Numbered from the stretch's first letter, positions 8,162 through 15,541 are shown. The stretch: 64,000 nt of DNA from Deltaproteobacteria bacterium (GCA_021802775.1 JAJZRJ010000006.1:1-64000); one strand, 5' to 3'. Translations and numbers: made by a program. Notes: generated by a model from the sequence alone, not told the origin.

Positions 8162-8289
8162 TTTTTTGGGGAGCTGCAAAGATATCTTTTTTATCTTTAC
8201 AATTTTCAGCTTAACTTTTTGTTATTATTATATATAACGTTGTTGATTAGTTGATTAACTCTCACATTGAGCAATTTTAGTCAACAACT
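8162..8289. other. AT-rich non-coding spacer upstream of IS110 transposase
   Basis: This spacer is markedly AT-rich with no coding potential. It contains an 8-base inverted repeat GTTGTTGA (8239-8246) / TCAACAAC (8281-8288). It is the most likely place for the transposase promoter or the bridge-RNA region, but I cannot assign either. Confidence 0.35.
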
Positions 8290-8333
8290 CAACAGCGTCC
8301 CCTTGATCTCCCAACAGCGTCCCCTTGATCTCC
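8290..8333. repeat. 22-base tandem duplication
   Basis: A 22-base unit beginning CAACAGCGTCCCC and ending TTGATCTCC occurs twice without a gap at 8290-8311 and 8312-8333. It lies between the AT-rich spacer of the insertion sequence and an antidote relic, and could mark an insertion or rearrangement point. Confidence 0.8.
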
Positions 8334-8384
8334 CCGGTCAAATGGTGTCCGAGGTCGTTTTTTTCCCTGACCGCCATGATTTTC

Positions 8385-8425
8385 CCAGAGACAACGCACC
8401 TCCACCGCCAGGCCGAAAGAACTGA
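8385..8425 (-). pseudogene. Relic of an antidote-protein C-terminus
   Basis: Just after the stop of the 104-residue antitoxin, the minus strand reads LISSFGLAVEVRC, the typical end of addiction-module antidote proteins (compare MGLRLAVEAEP at 3841-3905). No start or body is present. It is one of two antidote 3' relics in the region. Confidence 0.45.
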
Positions 8426-8740
8426 TCAATGTTGACAGACTTTGAGAGTAAGATGCTCAACCGAACTGCATGCGCGGAGGATGCTGACAAAATTTTTCAG
8501 GGTAGGATTTCCTTTCGGTCCAAGCATACGGCGCAGGCTTTTTCCGTTTATCTGCAATTCACGGGCTATCTCGGCCATGGATTCGGTGCCGTTCAGATAA
8601 TCCCGCAGTAATGCTTTTCCCGTTTCTACATCTCCTTCCAGGAAAGCATTGGTTGCCTCGACAATCAACTCGCTCCTGAAATCCTGATCCGATTTGGCCC
8701 GTGCCATGACTGTTTCTCTGAAATCTCTTGTCAGTGGCAT
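8426..8740 (-). CDS. HigA-like antitoxin / HTH transcriptional regulator
   Basis: This 104-residue protein has an N-terminal helical part (FRSELIVEATNAFLEGDVETGKALLRDYL) and a C-terminal helix-turn-helix (SMAEIARELQINGKSLRRMLGPKG). The last 30 residues (NPTLKNFVSILRACSSV) are typical of antidotes paired with RelE/HigB toxins. The gene begins 3 bases after the toxin stop, the toxin-first order of HigBA systems. A 30-base palindrome upstream of the toxin gene is a likely operator for this protein. Confidence 0.82.
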   Translation of the reverse strand: MPLTRDFRETVMARAKSDQDFRSELIVEATNAFLEGDVETGKALLRDYLNGTESMAEIARELQINGKSLRRMLGPKGNPTLKNFVSILRACSSVEHLTLKVCQH

Positions 8741-8743
8741 TGT

Positions 8744-9073
8744 TCAGCCTCCTTTGTTTTCCCTGCGTTTTTTGTAATCCGCCCAGTGGCTCCCTGCATT
8801 ACCGATATCCGCGGCCTGCCGCTTCTTTGTCCCGCCGCCCACCAGGATGACCAACTCTTTGCCATCCATTCCGAAATAAACTCTATAGCCGGGGCCATAA
8901 TCGATTTTGTATTCATGAACACCACCCCCAACGCTCTTGACATTCGAGGTATTCCCCATTCCCAGTCGTATCAAAGCGGTTGTTACCTTGGCGGCCGCAC
9001 GGCTTTCAAGTCCATCAAACCAGTTACGGAAGGGGCTTATGCCGTCAGGCGTGAGATATTCAACGATTTTCAT
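8744..9073 (-). CDS. HigB/RelE-ParE family toxin
   Basis: This 109-residue toxin has the usual opening VEYLTPDGISPFRNWFDGL, then HEYKIDYGPGYRVYFG and the strand ELVILVGGGTKK. The tail contains the basic WADYKKRR. Members are ribosome-dependent mRNA endonucleases, bound and silenced by the antitoxin encoded next to them. MKIVEYL was taken as the start because it matches the family; an in-frame ATG six codons upstream (MAWELS) is the alternative. The antitoxin follows after 3 bases. Confidence 0.85.
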   Translation of the reverse strand: MKIVEYLTPDGISPFRNWFDGLESRAAAKVTTALIRLGMGNTSNVKSVGGGVHEYKIDYGPGYRVYFGMDGKELVILVGGGTKKRQAADIGNAGSHWADYKKRRENKGG

Positions 9074-9088
9074 GGACAGTTCCCATGC

Positions 9089-9118
9089 CATCATAGTAAC
9101 ATTTAAGTTACCATGATG
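9089..9118. promoter_or_regulatory. Operator-like palindrome of the HigBA-like operon
   Basis: CATCATAGTAAC (9089-9100) and GTTACCATGATG (9107-9118) pair at 11 of 12 positions around an AT-rich 6-base centre. The element lies just upstream of the toxin gene, where the antitoxin or toxin-antitoxin complex normally binds to repress its own operon. Confidence 0.6.
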
Positions 9119-9188
9119 CAAAGTGTTCCTTTTGCCTCTGGTCATGGGGTCATGTGCCATGGGGTCTTATCCGCTTCCCGGCCTCGGT

Positions 9189-9253
9189 TCATCGTGCCCC
9201 GCAGATATGGGGTTCCGCCTCCACCGCCAGCCGCAGCCCCATGGAACGCAGCA
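9189..9253 (-). pseudogene. Relic of a second antidote 3' end
   Basis: These 65 bases match the last 65 bases of the solo antidote gene (3841-3905) at 56 positions, and all nine differences are transitions. On the minus strand they read MGLRLAVEAEPHICGAR and then stop. There is no gene body, so this is the tail of a lost paralogue left beside the HigBA-like pair. Confidence 0.7.
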
Positions 9254-9304
9254 ATTTCTAGGAACAGGACACATAATTCCCGCCAGCCGGGAAAAGATGA
9301 AATT

Positions 9305-10423
9305 TCACAGCTTCAGTTCCCGCAGAAAGTCCAGGGCCCGGCGGATGACGATCTTCCCGGCCATCCGTTCCTGCCGCAGATGGCGCACCACCTGAACGGC
9401 CGGCAGATCATATTTTTCATGAAAATAGCGGAGCGAAGGCGCGGCCTCGCTGGCGGTGAATTTCGCCGCGATGAGGGTCAGGGGCTGATCCTCAACGGCC
9501 ACGGCAAAATCCACCTCCTTCTTCTCCTTGGTCCGCAGGTAGTGGAGGGCGGCGCGCTTGCCCCCGTAATCCTCGATGGCGTTGACGTGTTTCAGGAGGC
9601 TCACGGCCATCAGGTTTTCAAAGCGGAGGCTCTCGTCGCCCTTGACCATGCCGGTGTCGTAGAAATAGGGCTTCGGCTCCTTGAGGAGCGACCGGGCGAT
9701 GTTGTGGTGAAAGGGTGGCACCCGGAAGATGATGAAAAGCGCTTCGAGGATGTCCAGGTACTTCCGGATGGTGTTGGGCGAACAGGCCACATCCTGGGCC
9801 AGGGAGGCGAGGGAGAGCGGCGAGCCGACCCGGCTGCGCAGGAGTTCCAGGGTAAGCTGCATGGCCCGGAGATCGTGGATGCGCTCAAAGTCGAGGATGT
9901 CGGTGCGGATGAGGCCGTCCACGTACTGCATGCGCCAGCGGTCGGCATCCCCGGTGGTCGCGGCCAGGAACGGCTCGGGGAAACCGCCGCGATTCATGAG
10001 CGTGTCGAGGGTGTTCTCCGAGGGGTCGTCGATCTCGGCCACGGAAAGGGGATTGAGCCGGTGGCGGAAGCAGCGGCCGGCCAGTGAAACGCCGCCGGCG
10101 CGGAAGGTGCCGAGCCGGGCGCTGCCGGTGACCAGGATCCTGAGCTGCGGTGGCCGGGTGTCGTAGAGCCCTTTGAGAAAGTTCTTCCACCCTTCCATCT
10201 TGTGCAGTTCGTCCAGCACCAGAAGCCCGGTGGTGGGCAGCCAGGCCATGCCGGTGATGATGGCCCGGTCTTCCAGGTTGTCGTAGTTGAGATAGACCCC
10301 GTTTGCGGTTTGCTTCAGGAGGGTCAGGGCGAGGTGGGTCTTGCCCACCTGACGGGGGCCGGTGAGAAAGACCATTTTCCGTTGCAGGTCTTTCTCGATC
10401 AGGGGGAGTTGGGAGCGGTTCAT
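9305..10423 (-). CDS. AAA ATPase with DUF4143 domain (second copy)
   Basis: This 372-residue protein has the same domain plan as the ATPase at 5223-6383 but is only distantly similar. Walker A is GPRQVGKTH (residues 21-29), Walker B is LLVLDELHKM, and sensor I is VTGSARLGTFRAGG. A winged-helix SLASLAQDVACSPNTIRKYL precedes the DUF4143 part. In the C-terminal nuclease-like core VDFAV is kept, but the later E-x-K appears as LIAAKF, with alanine in place of the acidic residue. This copy may therefore bind rather than cut. The ATG at 10423 touches a long palindrome. Confidence 0.87.
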   Translation of the reverse strand: MNRSQLPLIEKDLQRKMVFLTGPRQVGKTHLALTLLKQTANGVYLNYDNLEDRAIITGMAWLPTTGLLVLDELHKMEGWKNFLKGLYDTRPPQLRILVTGSARLGTFRAGGVSLAGRCFRHRLNPLSVAEIDDPSENTLDTLMNRGGFPEPFLAATTGDADRWRMQYVDGLIRTDILDFERIHDLRAMQLTLELLRSRVGSPLSLASLAQDVACSPNTIRKYLDILEALFIIFRVPPFHHNIARSLLKEPKPYFYDTGMVKGDESLRFENLMAVSLLKHVNAIEDYGGKRAALHYLRTKEKKEVDFAVAVEDQPLTLIAAKFTASEAAPSLRYFHEKYDLPAVQVVRHLRQERMAGKIVIRRALDFLRELKL

Positions 10424-10424
10424 G

Positions 10425-10458
10425 TTGACTATTGTGCATTATTTTGCATAATAGTCAA
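10425..10458. promoter_or_regulatory. Palindrome at start of second DUF4143 gene
   Basis: TTGACTATTGTGCA (10425-10438) and TGCATAATAGTCAA (10445-10458) pair at 13 of 14 positions with a 6-base spacer. Like the repeat before the other DUF4143 ATPase, it lies directly against the start codon and is a likely operator. Confidence 0.55.
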
Positions 10459-10573
10459 GACTTTTGCGCATTTGCGTGCGTAAAAGTCTGAGATGAGCTG
10501 CCCCGAGAAAAGCTCAGGGAGCGGAATCAGGCACAAATCATTGCCTGATCCAGAAATCCAAGGACATGCCCCG

Positions 10574-11143
10574 TCAGAACACCCCGTGGTCGGCCAGGAT
10601 TTTGGCCCCGATGGCAAGCAGCACCAGGCCGCCGACGATCTCCGCCCGGGCGCCGAGGCGGGAGGCGGCGCCCAGCAGGCAGCCCAGCCGCAGCCCCACC
10701 GCGGTGAGCACCGTCGCCACCAGGCCGATGACGAGGGCCGGCAGCCAGACGCTGACGCCCAGCACGGCAAAGCTTAAGCCCACGGCCAGCGAATCGATGC
10801 TGGTGGCCACCGAGAGGGTCACCAGCATGCGGCCGCGGGTGGGGTCTGCCCCCTCGCCGGCCTCATGCTCCTCGCGGAGCGCCTCCACGATCATCTTGCC
10901 GCCGACGCAGGCCAGCAGGAGAAAGGCGATCCAGTGGTCCAGGGCCTCGATATAGGAGCGGACCGTGAGCCCCCCAATCCAGCCGAGGATGTTCATCCCG
11001 GCCTGGAAGAGGCCGAAATGCCAGGCCAGCCGGAAGACCTGGCGGAAATTCACCTGGCAGAGGCTGACCCCGGCCGCCAGGGCCACGGCAAAGGCGTCCA
11101 CCGCCAGGGCCAGGGCAATGAGGAGGATGGCGGTCAGTGACAT
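10574..11143 (-). CDS. mntP: MntP-family manganese efflux pump
   Basis: This 189-residue protein has six hydrophobic segments in two repeated halves. Each half has the acidic signature of the family: ALAVDAFAVALAAG at the N-terminus and SVATSIDSLAVGLSFAV in the middle. MntP exports Mn2+ across the inner membrane. The start at MSLTAILLIALALAVDAF was chosen because it begins the first membrane segment; 26 upstream codons look non-coding. The gene before it, a Cys-rich miniprotein, overlaps it by 10 bases. Confidence 0.88.
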   Translation of the reverse strand: MSLTAILLIALALAVDAFAVALAAGVSLCQVNFRQVFRLAWHFGLFQAGMNILGWIGGLTVRSYIEALDHWIAFLLLACVGGKMIVEALREEHEAGEGADPTRGRMLVTLSVATSIDSLAVGLSFAVLGVSVWLPALVIGLVATVLTAVGLRLGCLLGAASRLGARAEIVGGLVLLAIGAKILADHGVF

Positions 11144-11325
11144 CCGTCGGGCACCTGGTCGTGCCGGTCCTTCGCTGGAGTCTTGGCCGGCCGGCAGGCA
11201 GCGCAACGGTCGTCGCTGCATAACTGGCAGGCAAAGCAGTCCGGGCAGGGATGCTTGCGGGGGCCATGCGGTGGTCGCGGCACATAGAGCTTGCCGCGGC
11301 CGTCGGGCAGGTCGATGAAGGGCAT
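11134..11325 (-). CDS. Small cysteine-rich protein
   Basis: This 63-residue protein begins MPFIDLPDGRGKLYVP and has a compact set of cysteines, CPDCFACQLCSDDRCAAC, enough to hold a zinc ion or an iron-sulfur cluster. I recall similar small proteins in deltaproteobacteria but know no function. It overlaps mntP by 10 bases, follows the Crp-like gene by 8 bases, and is probably co-transcribed with both. A metal-sensing or metal-carrying role would fit the neighbourhood but is inference. Confidence 0.7.
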   Translation of the reverse strand: MPFIDLPDGRGKLYVPRPPHGPRKHPCPDCFACQLCSDDRCAACRPAKTPAKDRHDQVPDGCH

Positions 11326-11333
11326 GAGGTGCC

Positions 11334-12020
11334 TCAGAGGCGTTTTTCGCCGCCAGCCAGGTCGGAGAGGCCGTCGCGGTCGAGCAGCGTGATCCGCGGG
11401 CCGCTGGTGGCGATATAGCCCTGCTTCGCCAGTTTGGCGAGCATCCGCGAGAGGGTCTCCGGGATGGTGCCTAATAAGCTGGCGAGCTGGGTCTTGCTCA
11501 CCGGCAGGGCCACGGTGTCGGCGTCGCCCTGCTGCCCGCTCAGGAAGAGGAGGTGGGCGGCGAGGCGGCCCGGTACCTCCTTGAGCGAGAGATCCTCGAT
11601 CAGATGGGCGAATTTCTTGAGGCGCATGGAGAGCGCGGCCATCATGTTCATGGCCAGATCCGGGTTCTGGCGGATGAGTTCGATAAAGGCCTGGCGCGGG
11701 AAAAAAAAGACCCGGCTTTCCTCCAGCGCCATGGCGTGGGCCGGAAAGGAGGAGCCGGTGAAGACGGCGGCCTCGGCAAAGGGCTCGCCCGGCCCGAAGA
11801 GGTGGAGGATCTGCTCCTTGCCCTCCAGGGAGAGTTTGTAGATCTTGACCAGGCCGCTGCCCACCACGTAGAAGCCGTTGCCCTGGTCGCCCTCGGCAAA
11901 GATGGGTTGCCCCTTTTTGACGGTCTGGGCAGTGGCGATCATGGCCAACTCGTCGTACTGGGCCGGGGTGAGGCCACTAAAAAGTGGCACGGTGGCCAGG
12001 AATCCGGTGATTTTCATCAT
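11334..12020 (-). CDS. Crp/Fnr-family transcriptional regulator
   Basis: This 228-residue protein has an N-terminal cyclic-nucleotide-binding-type beta roll (residues about 15-125, with IFAEGDQGNGFYVVGSG) and a C-terminal winged helix (SKTQLASLLGTIPETLSRMLAKL). There is no N-terminal cysteine cluster as in Fnr, and the phosphate-binding cassette is altered (FAEAAVF, without the usual arginine). It therefore probably does not bind cAMP and belongs to the broader group that responds to redox, NO or other ligands. It lies 3 bases after the phosphopantetheinyl transferase stop and upstream of the Cys-rich protein and mntP. Confidence 0.88.
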   Translation of the reverse strand: MMKITGFLATVPLFSGLTPAQYDELAMIATAQTVKKGQPIFAEGDQGNGFYVVGSGLVKIYKLSLEGKEQILHLFGPGEPFAEAAVFTGSSFPAHAMALEESRVFFFPRQAFIELIRQNPDLAMNMMAALSMRLKKFAHLIEDLSLKEVPGRLAAHLLFLSGQQGDADTVALPVSKTQLASLLGTIPETLSRMLAKLAKQGYIATSGPRITLLDRDGLSDLAGGEKRL

Positions 12021-12023
12021 GGT

Positions 12024-12812
12024 TCAATCCGTTGTGGCCGTTGTGGGCAAGACACTGAGCGCCAGGGCGTATTCACCGAGGACCGTGGCCACCACCCGCA
12101 GAGGGTGGGGCGTATTGTGGCACATTTTCGGGGAGGAGAAAAGCAAAAGATGGGCCTTGTCCGCCGGCTGGATCCCGGTGAGCACGGCGTCGTGGAAGCC
12201 GAGCAGCGGGCTTATGGGCATCATCTTGCGCAGGGCCTCCTTGGCCGCCCACAGCAGGGTGAGCTGCATCGTCTCCGAGTGTTCGCCGAGGCTGGTCGTC
12301 AGCAGCGTCTCTTCCGCGGGGGTGGTGAACCGTTCTTTGACCCGAGCCGCCGTTGATGTGCTGATCTGGAGGTCGATGCCGCAGGGGTGGAAACTGGCCA
12401 TGGCCACTGCCTGGTTATGACTGTGAGAAATGGAAAGATGGACTGTCTGCGCCAGGCCGGGCAGTTCGAGCCGGGGTTTGCCGGCGTGGTCGCTGGCGAT
12501 AACCAGGGTGGTGGCGGCCGGGGCAGGGCGGGTGCCGGTGGTCAGCAGGGTGGCAACCGCGGCCTTGGCGGTAATACGGCCGCCCAGCCATTCCTGCTGC
12601 CGTTTGGGATGGCGGAAGGATTGGTAACGGTCCTGTTCGGTGGCACTGAGCAGGGTGGGCAGTGGTGGCGGAATGGGGCCGGCCAGCGCGGGCAGGGAGA
12701 GCAGCGCGATGGGCAGCGGTTCGCGTAATCCCAGCGCTGCGGCCCAGGAGGCGGAAGGCAGCAGGGTGGGGTGGAGGTCGTCCATGGGATGTCCGTCAGC
12801 AAGAGGCGTCAT
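12024..12812 (-). CDS. 4'-phosphopantetheinyl transferase (Sfp type)
   Basis: This 262-residue enzyme would move phosphopantetheine from CoA to a carrier protein serine. The family motifs are present: HLSISHSHNQAVAMA, then CGIDLQ in the place of the usual GVD(I/V)E, then LLWAAKEAL for W-x-x-KEA. The glutamine in GIDLQ replaces the usual magnesium-binding acidic residue, which is seen in some members. No polyketide or peptide synthetase is nearby, so it may serve acyl carrier proteins. The start is uncertain: MDDLHPTLL at 12785 is equally possible. Confidence 0.83.
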   Translation of the reverse strand: MTPLADGHPMDDLHPTLLPSASWAAALGLREPLPIALLSLPALAGPIPPPLPTLLSATEQDRYQSFRHPKRQQEWLGGRITAKAAVATLLTTGTRPAPAATTLVIASDHAGKPRLELPGLAQTVHLSISHSHNQAVAMASFHPCGIDLQISTSTAARVKERFTTPAEETLLTTSLGEHSETMQLTLLWAAKEALRKMMPISPLLGFHDAVLTGIQPADKAHLLLFSSPKMCHNTPHPLRVVATVLGEYALALSVLPTTATTD

Positions 12813-12925
12813 GCCCGTCCATGGTAGCGTGGTCCGGAGAGTGGCAGCCGCAACCCTGCGGCCAGCCTGCCAAAATTCTTGCTATTTTATGCGAAAAACG
12901 CTTTTTTGATAAGAGGAAAGCACCC

Positions 12926-13498
12926 ATGAACTCTCTCGACATCGGCGTCCTTGTTCTTCTGCTCATCTTCCTGGCCCGTGGCATCTGGATCGGCCTTGTG
13001 CGCCAGCTTGCCTCGCTCTTTGCCCTGGTCCTCGGTTTCATTGCGGCGGGACGCTACTATCGGCAATTCGGGGCGGTGCTGGAGGCCTATGTCCCGTCGC
13101 GGTTCAGCTTCCTCCTTACCTACGCCCTGCTCTTTCTGTTCGTCTATCTGGCGATCATTGCCGTGGGCTGGGGCCTGCGCAAGGTGATGAGCGTCTCGCT
13201 CCTCGGCTGGTTCGACCGGCTGATGGGCGGGTTGTTCGGGCTTGGCAAGGCGGTGCTCCTTGCCGCGGTGCTCTTCATGGCCTTTACCGGCGTTGTCGCC
13301 ACCTCTTCGCCGGTGCTGCGGCAATCCATGACCGCCCCGTATCTCGCCGCCGTTTCCCGCCAGTTGCTGGTCTTTATCCGGGATAAAAAGCTTCAGGGCC
13401 AGTTACTGCCCAAAACACCGGCCATTTCAGCCGAGGCAACCGCGCCGGTACCAGCGGGCAAGGCGGTCAGGACTAAGCCCCAGCAGAAACCCAAGTAG
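12926..13498 (+). CDS. cvpA: CvpA family membrane protein
   Basis: This 190-residue protein has four membrane segments in the first 150 residues (SLDIGVLVLLLIFLARGIW, then LASLFALVLGFIAAG, then a long hydrophobic FLLTYALLFLFVYLAIIAVG). The glycine-rich LLGWFDRLMGGLFGLGKA is the conserved core of CvpA. A short Pro/Ala/Lys tail follows. The ATG at 12926 has AAGAGGA nine bases upstream. Its last 72 bases overlap the convergent glycosyltransferase gene. CvpA proteins are linked to envelope maintenance and colicin V production in enterobacteria. Confidence 0.85.
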   Translation: MNSLDIGVLVLLLIFLARGIWIGLVRQLASLFALVLGFIAAGRYYRQFGAVLEAYVPSRFSFLLTYALLFLFVYLAIIAVGWGLRKVMSVSLLGWFDRLMGGLFGLGKAVLLAAVLFMAFTGVVATSSPVLRQSMTAPYLAAVSRQLLVFIRDKKLQGQLLPKTPAISAEATAPVPAGKAVRTKPQQKPK

Positions 13499-14131
13499 CA
13501 CAAGAAGGTTCCGCCAGGTCGTCCGCAGCATCCCCAGCTGTTGCCAGCGGCGGGCCGAGGTGCATACCGCGCCCGCCGCCAGCCGGATCTTGCCCCGGCG
13601 CCGCAGGCGGCGGACCAGATCGACATCCTCCAGCAGCGGCAGTTCGCGAAAGCCGCCCGTGCGGCGAAAATCCGTTGTCCGCAAAAAGAGCCCCTGGTCG
13701 CCATAGGGAAGTTGGCCGAGTTGTGCCCGCAGGTTGGCAAAGAAGGCAATGAACCGCAAGGCCGGGTCTTTTCCGGTGATACCGAGCCGGAAGGCGCCGG
13801 CGATCACTTGGGGTGCTGCCAACAGACGCCGGACCTCGGCGGCAAAACCGGGTGGCGGCAGGGTATCGGCATGAAGAAAAAGGAGGACATCGCCGCCGGC
13901 GGCAGCGGCGCCGGCGTTCAGTTGCCGGCCACGGCCGGCGGGGCTGGCGACCACCGTGGCGCCGAGCCGGCGGGCAAGAGCCACCGTGGCGTCGCAGCTG
14001 CCGCCGTCGGCCACGATAACCTCGTGCACCTCCTCCTGCGCGAGCGCCGCCAGCGTTGCCGGCAGGGCGGCTTCTTCATTGCGCGTCGGGATGATGACCG
14101 AGATGCGGCAGGTCTTCCGGGCGATCGACAT
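13427..14131 (-). CDS. TIGR04283-type family 2 glycosyltransferase
   Basis: This 234-residue GT-A fold enzyme opens with ISVIIPTRNEEAALPATL and VIVADGGSCD, and carries LLFLHADT (the D-x-D equivalent) and LLEDVDLVRRLRRRG. This set defines the small TIGR04283 glycosyltransferases usually encoded next to a TIGR04282 protein, as here. The start MSIARKTCRISV at 14131 lies inside the end of the upstream gene (56-base overlap), indicating coupling. The hydrophobic C-terminus (NLLVLLGFLLGLSPDRL) may anchor it to the membrane. Its product is unknown. The 3' end overlaps cvpA on the other strand. Confidence 0.87.
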   Translation of the reverse strand: MSIARKTCRISVIIPTRNEEAALPATLAALAQEEVHEVIVADGGSCDATVALARRLGATVVASPAGRGRQLNAGAAAAGGDVLLFLHADTLPPPGFAAEVRRLLAAPQVIAGAFRLGITGKDPALRFIAFFANLRAQLGQLPYGDQGLFLRTTDFRRTGGFRELPLLEDVDLVRRLRRRGKIRLAAGAVCTSARRWQQLGMLRTTWRNLLVLLGFLLGLSPDRLARWYRRGCLG

Positions 14132-14708
14132 CGGGCAGGGTTTCCAGTAAGCGGTGGTGAAGGCCGAGGGCGTTGGCCCTGGCCAGGGTTTCGTGCAACA
14201 CGTGCGGCGTGCTCCAGGGGATATCGGCAAAAAGACCGGCCTGGAAGCGCTGGAGGCCGATGAGGTAATAGCCGCCGTCCGCGGCCGGCCCCACCAGGTC
14301 ATGGTCGGTCAGGGCGGCAAAGGCGGCAATGAGGTGATCCGGGGTCAGGGCCGGGCAATCGGCGCCGATTACGATCACCGGCCGGCGTTTCCGGGCAACG
14401 GCAGCAGCAACGGCGCGCGTGAGTTTGTCCCCCAGGTCGCCGTCGCCCTGGGCCGTGTAGCGATCCGCTCCAGGCAGCCACTGGCGCATCACCTTTTCGT
14501 CGCCGCCATGAAAGCACACCTCCAGGCTGGCGCCGGTGCGGTCGGCACCGGCGCCGAGGGTGGCAAAGGCCGCCTCGCTCATCCGTTGCTGCAGGAGCGC
14601 GGCACCCTCGGCGCCGAGGGCCGGAATCAGCCGGGTCTTGGCCTTGCCGGCCAGCGGCAAGCGGGTAAAGAGAATGAGATGACCGGCATCGTTTTTCTGG
14701 CGTTGCAT
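14076..14708 (-). CDS. TIGR04282-type glycosyltransferase (DUF2064, CofC-like fold)
   Basis: This 210-residue protein is related to nucleotidyltransferases: LILFTRLPLAGKAKTRLIPALG at the N-terminus, VIVIGADCPALTPDHL in the centre, and LVGPAADGGYYLIGL near the end. It is normally found beside TIGR04283 proteins, and the two probably act in one glycan or glycolipid pathway of unknown product. The start MQRQKNDAG was preferred over an ATG nine codons upstream. Confidence 0.87.
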   Translation of the reverse strand: MQRQKNDAGHLILFTRLPLAGKAKTRLIPALGAEGAALLQQRMSEAAFATLGAGADRTGASLEVCFHGGDEKVMRQWLPGADRYTAQGDGDLGDKLTRAVAAAVARKRRPVIVIGADCPALTPDHLIAAFAALTDHDLVGPAADGGYYLIGLQRFQAGLFADIPWSTPHVLHETLARANALGLHHRLLETLPDVDRPEDLPHLGHHPDAQ

Positions 14709-14764
14709 CACCGCCTCCGAGCAGTTACCTTGCAAGGGTTGTCACAACCATACCAGACCGCACC

Positions 14765-15541
14765 ATGGCCGCCAAACCCAAAAAAACGTCAAAACCGGCG
14801 CCCGCCTCCTACCGGCAGCGGGACTATCGCAACCTGGTGCGGGCCGGGAACCTCGCCGCCTTTGCCGTGCAGGTACGGGAGACCGATCTGCACATCCTGG
14901 CCAGCCGGGATCTGACCGCCGAGGCCGAGGCGGCGGTGCTTCGCTATCGCGCCCAGCTCGAAGCGTATATCGTCGACCATCCCGCCTTTCTCCCCGCCTT
15001 GACCCCGCTGCCGCCCGATCCGCTGGCGCCGCCCCTGGTCAAGGAGATGCTGCGGGCCGCCGCCCTGGCGGAGGTCGGTCCCATGGCGGCGGTGGCCGGT
15101 GCCATGGCCGAATTCGTCGGCCGCGATCTCCTGGCGCGGGCCGGGGTGAGCGAGGTGAGCATCGAGAATGGCGGCGATATTTTCCTGGCCCGGCGCGGGG
15201 AATGCGTGGTGGCGATCTTTGCCGCTACCTCGCCGCTCAGCAACCGGGTGGGTTTGCGGATTCCCGCAACGCGAATGCCGCTTGGCGTCTGCACCTCTTC
15301 CGGCACTGTCGGGCATTCGCTGAGCTTCGGCAGCGCCGATGCGGTGACGGTGCTCGCCGCCTCCACCAGTCTGGCCGATGCTGCCGCCACCCGGATCGGC
15401 AACGTGGTGCAGAGTGTCCGTGACCTTGACCGGGCTCTGGCCGTGGGCCGGGCTATCGAGGGAGTGGAGGGGGTGGTGATCATCAAGGACGAGCAGCTCG
15501 GCGCGTGGGGCGCGGTGGAGCTGATCCGGCTCGACGGTTGA
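14765..15541 (+). CDS. UPF0280 family protein (ApbE-like fold)
   Basis: This 258-residue protein is typical of UPF0280. It has a basic start, YRNLVRAGNLAAFAVQVRETDL, then VGPMAAVAGAMAEFVGRDLL, SIENGGDIFLARRG, and a late CTSSGTVGHSLSFGSADAVTVLA. The region ENGGDI and the serine-rich CTSSG mirror the flavin transferase ApbE, to which the family is distantly related. The function is unknown; in archaea and deltaproteobacteria these genes are scattered near redox genes. It is transcribed away from the glycosyltransferase pair, 56 bases after its divergent neighbour. Confidence 0.88.
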   Translation: MAAKPKKTSKPAPASYRQRDYRNLVRAGNLAAFAVQVRETDLHILASRDLTAEAEAAVLRYRAQLEAYIVDHPAFLPALTPLPPDPLAPPLVKEMLRAAALAEVGPMAAVAGAMAEFVGRDLLARAGVSEVSIENGGDIFLARRGECVVAIFAATSPLSNRVGLRIPATRMPLGVCTSSGTVGHSLSFGSADAVTVLAASTSLADAAATRIGNVVQSVRDLDRALAVGRAIEGVEGVVIIKDEQLGAWGAVELIRLDG

